This document shows, piece after piece, positions 8,995 through 17,018 of a stretch of 28,209 bases of DNA. A program made the translations under genes and the position numbers. The number at the start of each line of letters is the position of its first letter. The stretch's first letter is position 1. The stretch covers positions 1 through 28,209 of the forward strand of contig CATWQE010000034.1 of assembly GCA_958352855.1 (NCBI GenBank). The letters are read 5' to 3'. The DNA is from an uncultured Bacillota bacterium (GTDB lineage: Bacteria > Bacillota > Clostridia > Lachnospirales > Lachnospiraceae). The notes beneath the pieces were generated by a model. That model worked only from the letters and a program-made list of their open reading frames with translations, was not told where the DNA came from and did no database searches.

Positions 8995-9999
8995 ATGTTG
9001 AAAACAATCATAATTGGTGCAGGTGGAATTTCAAGGCAGCATTGCAAAGCGCTCAAAAAACTTGGAGTAGATATTGCAGGAATTTATGATGTGAATTACG
9101 AAAGAGCTGCTAATTTAGCAGCGGAGTATGGGAGCAAAGCAATAAGAAATTTACCAGAAGAATTGGGAATGGCAGATATGATCCATGTTCTTACGCCGCC
9201 TTCTGAGAGAATAAGTTATGTAAAAATGGCAGCAGACAGAGGCATACATATACTTATGGAAAAACCAGTAGCTATCACATTAGATGATGCTACGTTTATG
9301 GAAAATTATGTAAAAGAAAAAAATGTTTTGGGCATGATGGCATTTACTCAACGATTTAGAAAAGGATATCAAAAGATAAAGGAATTAATGGATGAAGGGA
9401 AAATAGGAGAAATAGTGCAAGCCTTTTGTTTTAGAGTAGGACCTGGACCTGGATTTACAGGAAATCTTCAGGAGAGTTGGAGAACAGATAAAAAATTTGT
9501 CTGTGGTATGTCTATTGAATCTTTGTCCCATGACATTGATTTTTTACAGTCATTAGTTGGAGAGATTGTCAGTGTCTCAGGAAAGGTGAATGGTACGATT
9601 AAGGAACTACCTGAATTTGATAATAATGTAAGTGCAATTTTAGGTTTTGATAATGGTGCTATAGGAAGTATCACTGCTAGTTGGTCTTCTCATATTTCTT
9701 ATAATATAAAGGGGATTATAGGAACGAAAGGCTCGGTGTTTCTCCAAGGAAATGATATCTGGGACTCTACTAAGATGATTAAGAAGCTAGAGGGAGAAGA
9801 ACAGACAGAAGAAGAATTATTGGATATTTTTCAAAATGGTGATGGATATTACGAAGAAAATAAATATTTTTTGGATTGTATCCAGAATAATAGGAAAACT
9901 GTTTGTGATTTTTCAGCAGGTCGTAAAGCCCTGGAGGTTTCAAGAAAGATTTTAGAGACATCAGCATTTCACCATATGGGAAGGAAGTGCATAAGTTGA
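8995..9999 (+). CDS. Gfo/Idh/MocA-family NAD(P)-dependent oxidoreductase
   Basis: This 334-residue protein begins with a Rossmann fold, IIIGAGGISRQH (nucleotide loop at 8-13). It has the family EKP motif at 89-91 and a catalytic-site segment SIESLSHDIDF in which H179 is the expected general acid/base; E175 stands where many members have Asp. Relatives oxidise or reduce hydroxyls of sugars, inositols and glycosides, including 3-keto formation on intact glycosides. The start at 8995 is preferred over an earlier in-frame codon because GAGGGGGAAGG precedes it and the upstream gene's stop is at 8976-8978. It ends in a 4-base overlap with the next TIM-barrel gene, so the two are probably coupled. 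Confidence 0.9.
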   Translation: MLKTIIIGAGGISRQHCKALKKLGVDIAGIYDVNYERAANLAAEYGSKAIRNLPEELGMADMIHVLTPPSERISYVKMAADRGIHILMEKPVAITLDDATFMENYVKEKNVLGMMAFTQRFRKGYQKIKELMDEGKIGEIVQAFCFRVGPGPGFTGNLQESWRTDKKFVCGMSIESLSHDIDFLQSLVGEIVSVSGKVNGTIKELPEFDNNVSAILGFDNGAIGSITASWSSHISYNIKGIIGTKGSVFLQGNDIWDSTKMIKKLEGEEQTEEELLDIFQNGDGYYEENKYFLDCIQNNRKTVCDFSAGRKALEVSRKILETSAFHHMGRKCIS

Positions 10000-10859
10000 G
10001 AAAAGGAATTTGTCTTACTGCATTGTATCCGCAAGCTATGGTGCAGGCACAATTACTCATAGAGTTATTTTACAAAGTCAAAAATACAGGGATGTTTGAT
10101 TGTGTAGAGTTTTATTTTCAGGGAGAGGAAGAAGATGAGGTGAAAATTGGACAAACATTACATGAACTTGGATTATCTTCAGTATTTTTGGCAGGATATT
10201 TTATGAAGAAAGAGAAGATAGACATCTCAGCTCAAGAGGAAGAGAAACGCAGAAGTAGTGTGGAAAAGTGTAAAGAATTGTATTCGCATGCCTGTCGTAT
10301 GAAGACAGACAAGATGTTGATCCTTAGTGGTCCAGCATGGGAGGAAGAAAACAGGAAACTTATTATTTCACAAACTAGAAAATCATTGTTGGAATTAGGA
10401 GAACAACAGATTTTAAATGGTCCAGAAATTACACTGGAATATTTTAATACATGGGGAGAACCTTGGTTAGCAGTGGGCGATGTAGCAATGGTGAAAGAAA
10501 TATTTGAAGAAAAACCGGATTTGAAAGTAGGTATTACGTTTGATACTAGTCATACAGCGCAAATGAATACAGACATAAGAAAGGCATTTGCAGACTTACT
10601 ACCATGGGTTCGTCATATACATTTAGCAAATTCAGTGTCAACAGATAAAGGAAGTCCTTTATTTGGAGACAAACATCCGTTGTTTTCTATAGAGCATGGG
10701 GATTTCACTTTAAAGTCAATTAAAACCTTTTATAAAGATTTAAAAAAGACAGGAGCTTTGAAGAGAATAGATATTTGCTCTTTTGAAGTAATAAGCAGAG
10801 GACAAGAAGATAGATTTTTTGAAGAACTCTGTAAAGAAGCAAAGTTTGTATGGGAGTGA
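9996..10859 (+). CDS. Second xylose-isomerase-like TIM-barrel protein
   Basis: This 287-residue member of the AP_endonuc_2 superfamily is only distantly like the TIM-barrel gene two positions upstream. Metal-site residues are present: E148 in EITLEYFN, D183 and H186 in GITFDTSHT, H209 in HIHLANS and E264 in CSFEV. The start is chosen at TTG 9996, which overlaps the upstream stop as TTGA and is 8 bases from AAGGAAG (9981-9987). A GTG at 9987 would add three residues but would overlap that ribosome site. With the Gfo/Idh/MocA gene it forms an oxidoreductase plus isomerase pair, a combination seen in pathways that work through keto-sugars. The specific reaction is unknown. Confidence 0.83.
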   Translation: MRKGICLTALYPQAMVQAQLLIELFYKVKNTGMFDCVEFYFQGEEEDEVKIGQTLHELGLSSVFLAGYFMKKEKIDISAQEEEKRRSSVEKCKELYSHACRMKTDKMLILSGPAWEEENRKLIISQTRKSLLELGEQQILNGPEITLEYFNTWGEPWLAVGDVAMVKEIFEEKPDLKVGITFDTSHTAQMNTDIRKAFADLLPWVRHIHLANSVSTDKGSPLFGDKHPLFSIEHGDFTLKSIKTFYKDLKKTGALKRIDICSFEVISRGQEDRFFEELCKEAKFVWE

Positions 10860-10897
10860 GAAGAAGTACCATAAAAAGAAAGTGAGGATATGTAAAC

Positions 10898-11935
10898 ATG
10901 AAAGCGATTTTAAAAGACAAGAGAGAAAAAGGATTCACTTTGGCAGATGTAGAAGTGCCGGAAATTGGAAGAAAAGAAGTATTGATTAAAGTGGAGGCTT
11001 CTGCCTTATGCCGGTCAGATGTTGATGTGTACGAGTGGACGCCTCTGGTTGAAAGAGCAAATTATGATCTTCCATTTATCATGGGGCATGAATTTTCAGG
11101 AACCATAGTTAAAGTAGGGGAAGATGTACAGGGATTTCAGGAAGGAGATCGGGTAGCAGGAGAGACCCATATTCCATGTGGATATTGTGAAACATGCAGA
11201 ACAGGAAATCAGCATATTTGTGGAAATAATATGGGGGTTTTAGGAAGAAATGTAAACGGATGTTTTGCAGAATATATTGCCCTTCACGAAAAGGCACTGA
11301 TAAAATTGCCAGATAATGTTTCATTCAAAGAAGGAGCCATTTTGGAGCCTTTTGCAACAGCCATGCATGCAGTATCAAAAGCCAATCCTTCCGGTAAATC
11401 CCTTCTTATTGCGGGAGTGGGAACCATTGGACAGATGGCAGTAGAAATCGCAAAATATTTAGGATGTACCAAATTATTTGCAGTGGACGTCAGTGACAAA
11501 AAATTAGAAGAAAGCAAAAAAAGAGGTGCAGACATTCTGATTAATGGTATGAAAGAAAACCTTGTAGAGATCGTAAAAAAAGAGACGGACGGATATGGGG
11601 TGGATGCGATTATTGATTTTACAGGTAATGAGAGAGTCATTAATCAGGAAGTAGAGGCTGCTAAAATAGCGGGAACAATTGTTCATGTAGGTATGGTAGA
11701 AAAGACATTAACTTATCAGAATTTCATGTATGGAGTTGTATATAAAGAGTTAATCATTACAGGGATTTTTGGAAGACGAATGTATGAAACATGGACAGAA
11801 GTAATGAATATTTTGAAAACAGGAAAAATCAATTTAAGTGGTTTTGTGGCAAAGGAAATGAAGTTAGAGGAATTTGATAGAGCGATTGAGGAATTTTCTT
11901 CTTATTCAGGAAGAATTGTATTTGAACACAAATAA
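10898..11935 (+). CDS. Zinc-dependent dehydrogenase of the threonine/sorbitol dehydrogenase type
   Basis: This 345-residue medium-chain dehydrogenase resembles L-threonine 3-dehydrogenase along its length, including the late GIFGRRMYETW block. Catalytic-zinc residues are C38, H64 and E65 (GHE). Structural-zinc cysteines are C94, C97, C100 and C108. The NAD-binding loop is AGVGTIGQMAVE near residues 168-179. In threonine dehydrogenase, as I recall it, the motif is CGTDVH with an active-site histidine; here it is CRSDVD, so position 43 is Asp. That argues against threonine as substrate and, with the sugar genes around it, for a polyol, sugar or sugar-acid alcohol. Spacing is 38 bases after the TIM-barrel gene and 32 before the NifJ-type gene. 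Confidence 0.88.
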   Translation: MKAILKDKREKGFTLADVEVPEIGRKEVLIKVEASALCRSDVDVYEWTPLVERANYDLPFIMGHEFSGTIVKVGEDVQGFQEGDRVAGETHIPCGYCETCRTGNQHICGNNMGVLGRNVNGCFAEYIALHEKALIKLPDNVSFKEGAILEPFATAMHAVSKANPSGKSLLIAGVGTIGQMAVEIAKYLGCTKLFAVDVSDKKLEESKKRGADILINGMKENLVEIVKKETDGYGVDAIIDFTGNERVINQEVEAAKIAGTIVHVGMVEKTLTYQNFMYGVVYKELIITGIFGRRMYETWTEVMNILKTGKINLSGFVAKEMKLEEFDRAIEEFSSYSGRIVFEHK

Positions 11936-11967
11936 AGGATTGTAAGAGGTCCTGGAAAGAGGCAGAT

Positions 11968-14900
11968 ATGTTACAGAAGAACAGAAAAGAGACGATGGAT
12001 GGCAATACCGCTGCAGCAATGGCATCCTATTATTTTACAGAGACAGCAGCAATTTATCCTATTACACCATCTTCCCCTATGGCAGAGGCAGTAGATAAGT
12101 GGGCAGAAGAAGGGAGAAAAAATATTTTTGGTAAACCAGTAAAACTTATGGAAATGCAGTCAGAAGGAGGCGCAGCTGGAACTTTACATGGCACGCTTCA
12201 GGCAGGCTCTTTGTCTTCTACATATACTTCTTCTCAGGGCCTGTTGCTGATGATTCCCAATCTTTACAAAATTGCGGGGGAACTGCTTCCGGGTGTATTA
12301 CATGTAAGTGCCAGATCGTTGGCATCTAACGCACTGAGTATTTTTGGAGACCATCAGGATGTGATGAGTATTCGTCAGACAGGGGTAGCTTTGTTGGCAT
12401 CTGGCACTGTACAGGAATGTATGGATTTGGGCTGCATAGCTCATTTGTCAGCAATCAAAGGAAGGATTCCATTTGTTCATTTTTTTGATGGATTTCGTAC
12501 ATCTCATGAAATTCAAAAAATAGAAGTGATTCAAGAAGAAACAATAAAAAAATTAGTGGATTGGGAGTCCATGAAGGAATTTAGAGACAGAGCCTTAAAC
12601 CCAGATCATCCAGTATTAAGAGGAACAACTCAGAATCCTGATATTTTCTTTCAGGAGAGAGAAGCAACGAACCGTTTTTATTTAAATTTGCCGGAAATTG
12701 TACAACAGTATATGGATAAAGTGAAAGAAGAGACCGGAAGGTCCTACCATCTTTTTGATTATTACGGTCCACAGAAACCGGAGATTGTATTAGTAGCTAT
12801 GGGGTCTTCTTGTGAAGTGATAAAAGAAACTCTGGATTATCTTAATAAAAAAGAAGTGCGCTATGGACTGGTGCAAGTAAGACTTTTCCGTCCTTTTTCA
12901 AAGGAAGCATTCTTGAGAGTATTTCCTGAAGGTGTCAAAACGGTTGTAGTCCTGGATAGAACCAAAGAGCCTGGGGCGTGTGGAGAGCCTTTATACCAGG
13001 AGGTGTGTACAGCATTTTATGGTAAAGAGAATATGCCCAAGATTATAGGAGGACGTTATGGATTAGCCTCCAAAGATTTTGCACCTAAGGATGTTGCTGC
13101 TATTTTAAGAAATGCAGAAAAAGAAACACCCACTCATGGATTTACAGTAGGAGTTCAGGACGATGTGACGTATCTTTCTTTGCCGGTAGAAAATGATTTT
13201 CCAAGTACAGTGCCAGCAGGAACGGTAAGCTGTAAATTCTGGGGATTAGGTTCAGATGGAACGGTAAGCGCCAATAAATCGGCGGTAAAGATTATTGGTA
13301 ATCATACGGAAAAATTTGTACAAGCCTATTTTTCTTATGATTCTAAAAAATCCGGAGGTATTACGGTATCTCATCTTAGATTTGGAGATACTCCTATTCG
13401 TTCTTCTTATTTGGTTGCCCATGCGGATTATATTGCTTGTCATAATCAATCCTATGTAAAGAAATATAATCTGTTAGACGGAATAAAAGAAAATGGTACT
13501 TTTTTGCTCAATTGTATGTGGGAGGATAGAGAACTGGGAAAACATCTGCCGGAATCCATGAAAAAGAAGATTTTGGATAATCATATTCAGTTTTATACGA
13601 TTGATGCGGCAAAAATTGCAGAAAAACTAGGATTGGGAAAAAGGATAAATATGATTATGCAAACTGCCTTTTTCGCACTTTGTGAAATTATTCCACAGGC
13701 AGAAGCAATGAAATGTCTGAAACAAGAAGTACAAAAAAATTATGGACATCAAGGTCAGAAAGTAGTGGATATGAATTTTGCAGCCATTGACCAGACCTTG
13801 AATCAAATTCATAAAGTAGATATAGAACTTTTAGGAAAAAATCAGCATGAAGGTAGTGATGAATATATCCACACAGGTTCCAGGGATACAGACTTTTTTG
13901 TTAATGAGATTATGATTCCTATGAATCATCAGCAAGGAGACCAGATTCCAGTAAGCGCTTTTAAAGGAATTGAAGATGGTACATTTCCAACAGGTACTAC
14001 ACAATATGAGAAAAGAGGAATTGCTCTGGAGGTTCCTGAATGGAATGCAGATGCTTGTTTACAATGTAATCAGTGCTCGTTTGTGTGTCCTCATAGTGTA
14101 TTCCGCCCTCAATTACTTACACAGGAGGAGTGGGAAGCTGCACCAGAGAGGATTCAAAAACAGGCAAAGCAAGCCATAGGATATGAAGGACAGTATTTTT
14201 ATATGGGCTTTTCCCCTCTGGATTGTACAGGATGTGGAAGTTGTATTCAGGTATGTCCGGCGAAACCAAAGGCGTTACAAATGGTTTCATTGGAGAAAAG
14301 AGGAAAAGAAGAGCAAGAAAGCTGGAACTGGATTACAGAACATAAGAAGAAGCATTTTCCTAAGAAATATACTTACAATTTGAAAGAAAGTCAGTTCCTG
14401 CCGTCTTATTTTGAATTTTCTGGTGCTTGTGCAGGGTGTGGAGAGACACCTTATGCAAGATTAATCACACAACTGTTTGGGGACAGGATGATGATTTCCA
14501 ATTCTGCAGGCTGTGCTACCGTATGGGGGGGAAGTTCCCCTGCAATACCTTACAAAAAAGATGAAAAAGGGCATGGACCTGCATGGGGATTTTCGCTTTT
14601 TGAAGATAATGCAGAATATGGGTTGGGTATGTACCTTGGATATCAGGCAGTGAGAGACGAATTAAAGGATCAGGTAGAACAATTGCTGGAAGCACTTATA
14701 CCCGAGCAGCCAAAACAAAAAGAATTAGAAAAGGCGTTAAGGCAGTGGCTAGAAGGCTTTGAGAAATCAGAAGAGACGAGAAAACGTGCAGATATTTTGG
14801 TAGAAGAGTTAGAAAAAGATTTGAATATGCCTGGGGTGAAAGAAATTTTAGAGAGAAAGGATTACTTGATTAAGCGTTCCAACTGGATTTTTGGAGGAGA

Positions 14901-15528
14901 TGGATGGGCCTATGACATTGGATATGGAGGACTTGATCATGTTCTGTCTACAGGTGCAGATATTAATATTATGGTTTTTGATACAGAAGTGTATTCCAAT
15001 ACAGGAGGACAGTCTTCAAAATCCACTCCAAAAGCTGCCATTGCAAAGTTTTCAGCAGGCGGAAAGCAGAGGAAAAAGAAGGAATTAGGCATGATGGCTA
15101 TGCAATATGGAGACGTTTATGTAGCGCAGATTGCTATGGGAGCTTCTCCGGCACAGACGTTAAAGGCAATTCAGGAAGCGGAAAGCTATCCTGGTCCATC
15201 TCTGATTATTGGGTATGCTCCATGCATTAATCATGGTATTAAAGTAGGTATGGGACGTAGTCAGGAACAGCAGAAGCACGCAGTAGAGGCTGGATATTGG
15301 AATCTTTACCGTTATGATCCAAGAAGAAAAGAAAAAGGAGAAAATCCCTTTATCCTCGATTCAAAAGAACCAAAAGGCGGTTTTCGAGAGTTTCTTATGA
15401 GTGAGGTGCGTTTTGCATCTCTGGCCAAGAAGAATGCTGGCCTGGCAGAAGAACTGTTTATGCAGGCAGAAGAAGAGGCTATGGAAAGATATCAGAGGTA
15501 TTATAAACTTAGCGAAAGAAGCAGGTGA
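11968..15528 (+). CDS. nifJ: Pyruvate:ferredoxin (flavodoxin) oxidoreductase, NifJ type
   Basis: This 1186-residue single-chain enzyme of normal length converts a 2-oxoacid plus CoA to acyl-CoA, CO2 and reduced ferredoxin, using TPP and three [4Fe-4S] clusters. The ferredoxin domain has C697/C700/C703/C707 and C753/C756/C759/C763. The proximal cluster cysteines include C821, C824 and C849. TPP binding is shown by GGDGWA (976-981) and SNTGGQSS with N1011. Residues T33, E66, R116 and N1011 match pyruvate contacts known from the Desulfovibrio enzyme (T31, E64, R114, N996, from memory). Nearby residues differ from the usual consensus (SLASNALS; SIRQTGV). It is embedded between the zinc dehydrogenase and a sugar-acid dehydratase, 5 bases from the latter, so a substrate other than pyruvate is possible. 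Confidence 0.93.
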   Translation: MLQKNRKETMDGNTAAAMASYYFTETAAIYPITPSSPMAEAVDKWAEEGRKNIFGKPVKLMEMQSEGGAAGTLHGTLQAGSLSSTYTSSQGLLLMIPNLYKIAGELLPGVLHVSARSLASNALSIFGDHQDVMSIRQTGVALLASGTVQECMDLGCIAHLSAIKGRIPFVHFFDGFRTSHEIQKIEVIQEETIKKLVDWESMKEFRDRALNPDHPVLRGTTQNPDIFFQEREATNRFYLNLPEIVQQYMDKVKEETGRSYHLFDYYGPQKPEIVLVAMGSSCEVIKETLDYLNKKEVRYGLVQVRLFRPFSKEAFLRVFPEGVKTVVVLDRTKEPGACGEPLYQEVCTAFYGKENMPKIIGGRYGLASKDFAPKDVAAILRNAEKETPTHGFTVGVQDDVTYLSLPVENDFPSTVPAGTVSCKFWGLGSDGTVSANKSAVKIIGNHTEKFVQAYFSYDSKKSGGITVSHLRFGDTPIRSSYLVAHADYIACHNQSYVKKYNLLDGIKENGTFLLNCMWEDRELGKHLPESMKKKILDNHIQFYTIDAAKIAEKLGLGKRINMIMQTAFFALCEIIPQAEAMKCLKQEVQKNYGHQGQKVVDMNFAAIDQTLNQIHKVDIELLGKNQHEGSDEYIHTGSRDTDFFVNEIMIPMNHQQGDQIPVSAFKGIEDGTFPTGTTQYEKRGIALEVPEWNADACLQCNQCSFVCPHSVFRPQLLTQEEWEAAPERIQKQAKQAIGYEGQYFYMGFSPLDCTGCGSCIQVCPAKPKALQMVSLEKRGKEEQESWNWITEHKKKHFPKKYTYNLKESQFLPSYFEFSGACAGCGETPYARLITQLFGDRMMISNSAGCATVWGGSSPAIPYKKDEKGHGPAWGFSLFEDNAEYGLGMYLGYQAVRDELKDQVEQLLEALIPEQPKQKELEKALRQWLEGFEKSEETRKRADILVEELEKDLNMPGVKEILERKDYLIKRSNWIFGGDGWAYDIGYGGLDHVLSTGADINIMVFDTEVYSNTGGQSSKSTPKAAIAKFSAGGKQRKKKELGMMAMQYGDVYVAQIAMGASPAQTLKAIQEAESYPGPSLIIGYAPCINHGIKVGMGRSQEQQKHAVEAGYWNLYRYDPRRKEKGENPFILDSKEPKGGFREFLMSEVRFASLAKKNAGLAEELFMQAEEEAMERYQRYYKLSERSR

Positions 15529-15533
15529 GTGGC

Positions 15534-15821
15534 ATGGAAATAAAAGGAATTTTAATTCATACAGCAGATCAAGTCATAACTTTGACAAAGCAGGCGAAAG
15601 CAGGAGAAACCGTATCTTATATAAAAGAGGGGCAGACATGTTATATCACAGCGAGAGAAGATATTCCTCAATATCATAAAATGGCAGTGAGTAATCTTAG
15701 AAAAGGACAAAAAGTATATAAGTACGGGGAAGAAATAGGAAAGGCTTCTGCAGATATTTCTTCAGGTTTTTGGGTACATATTCATAATTTAAAAAGCTCT
15801 TGTATGACGATAGAAGAATAG
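15534..15821 (+). CDS. UxaA-family dehydratase, small SAF-domain subunit
   Basis: This 95-residue protein is a SAF domain like the N-terminal part of altronate/galactarate dehydratases and the separate small subunit SuyA of sulfolactate sulfo-lyase. Typical segments are AREDIPQYHKMAVSNLRKG, YGEEIGKASADI and the closing WVHIHNLKS. The start at 15534 is 5 bases after the NifJ stop; AGGTGAG (15523-15529) is its ribosome site, overlapping the end of the upstream gene. It must work with the next gene, which supplies the large catalytic domain; in E. coli UxaA the two are one chain. The subunit role is clear, the substrate is inferred. Confidence 0.88.
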   Translation: MEIKGILIHTADQVITLTKQAKAGETVSYIKEGQTCYITAREDIPQYHKMAVSNLRKGQKVYKYGEEIGKASADISSGFWVHIHNLKSSCMTIEE

Positions 15822-15839
15822 AGGGGTGTGGAGATTGCT

Positions 15840-17000
15840 ATGAAAATTAAGGGATATAGAAGACCGGATGGAAAATTCGGTATCAGAAATCATGTATTGA
15901 TTCTTCCCTGTTCTCTATGTGCCAGTGAAACTGCCAGATTTGCAGCAGAGAATGTAGAGGGTGCAGTATATGTAGCGAATCAAGGAGGCTGTTCCCTAAG
16001 CAAGAGGGATTTGAAAGTAACACTTGAGACATTGTCAGGTCTTGCTGCCAATCCTAATGTATATGGAACGGTGCTGGTTGGAAATGGATGTGAAGTGGTT
16101 CAGGCATCCCTTTTAGCAGAAAAAATCAGGGAAAAAACGTGTAAACCTCTGGAAGTTTTAGTGATTCGTGAAAAAGGGGGAAGTCTGAAAACGGCTAGTC
16201 ATATTGTTGAGTTGGCACAGGAAATGAGAAGAAAAGCAGATATTCTTCCCATAGAAGAAGCAGATATCTCGGAATTGATTTTAGGAACTGAGTGTGGTGG
16301 TTCAGATCCAACCTCCGGGCTGGTTTCCAATCCTGTAACAGGGATTTGCAGTGATTTACTGATTAAACATGGAGGAACAGTGATTCTATCTGAAACGCCG
16401 GAAATGATCGGTGCAGAAAAAATTTTAGCTTCTCGTTGCAAAAATCAAGAAGTAAAGGAGAAGCTTCTTAACACGATTAAAGAATTTGAAGAGGATTTTC
16501 TCAGAGTCGGAGAGAATCCAAGAAGTGGAAATCCTACACCGGGAAATATTGCCGGAGGAATTACCACGCTGGAAGAGAAATCTTTGGGATGTATTCATAA
16601 AGGCGGAAGCAGTGTGATTCAGGAAGTTGTAGCTTACGGAGAAAAGGTTACCGGAAAGGGTCTGGTGGTTATGGATACTCCAGGACAGGATGTGGCTTCT
16701 GTTGTAGGTATGGCAGCTGCTGGAGCTCAGGTGGTGGTATTTACAACTGGTCATGGGACGCCAACTGGTTCTGGGATTGTTCCAGTAGTAAAGATTACTG
16801 CGAATGCAGAAACAGCAGAAAAGATGAAGGATCATATAGATTTTGATTGCAGTTCGGTTTTGGAACAGGAAAAAAATCTGGAAGAAGCCGGAAAAGAATT
16901 GTTTGAAATTGTACACAGAACTGCCAGAGGAGAGAAGCCGAAAGCAGAACAATTGGGATTTCAGGATGTCTCTATGGCCCGGTATTGCAATTTTGCTTAA
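15840..17000 (+). CDS. UxaA-family sugar-acid dehydratase, large subunit
   Basis: This 386-residue protein is the catalytic part of a UxaA/GarD/SuyB-family lyase, which removes water (or sulfite) from a 2-hydroxy acid to give a 2-oxo-3-deoxy product. Typical motifs are the opening GYRRPDGKFGIRNHV, LGTECGGSDPTSG, NPTPGNIAGG and MDTPGQDVASV followed by VFTTGHGTPTG. Conserved cysteines lie in CSLCASE, GGCSLSK and ECGGSD, consistent with an Fe-dependent active site. The start at 15840 has GGAG at 15830-15833; a GTG at 15828 would sit on top of its own ribosome site. It follows the small subunit by 18 bases and precedes the AbfD-like gene by 18. Altronate, galactarate, pentonates and sulfolactate all remain possible substrates. 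Confidence 0.9.
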   Translation: MKIKGYRRPDGKFGIRNHVLILPCSLCASETARFAAENVEGAVYVANQGGCSLSKRDLKVTLETLSGLAANPNVYGTVLVGNGCEVVQASLLAEKIREKTCKPLEVLVIREKGGSLKTASHIVELAQEMRRKADILPIEEADISELILGTECGGSDPTSGLVSNPVTGICSDLLIKHGGTVILSETPEMIGAEKILASRCKNQEVKEKLLNTIKEFEEDFLRVGENPRSGNPTPGNIAGGITTLEEKSLGCIHKGGSSVIQEVVAYGEKVTGKGLVVMDTPGQDVASVVGMAAAGAQVVVFTTGHGTPTGSGIVPVVKITANAETAEKMKDHIDFDCSSVLEQEKNLEEAGKELFEIVHRTARGEKPKAEQLGFQDVSMARYCNFA

Positions 17001-17018
17001 AGTAAGGAGGACTATAAA

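Noticed and set aside
10899..10912. cre-like catabolite-repression site TGAAAGCGATTTTA
   Set aside because: It has one mismatch to the consensus and coincides with the start codons of the zinc dehydrogenase (Met-Lys-Ala-Ile), a frequent chance source of such matches.
16425..16952. 175-codon reverse-strand open frame inside the UxaA large subunit
   Set aside because: It is fully antisense to a well-supported gene and shows no family motif or ribosome site.
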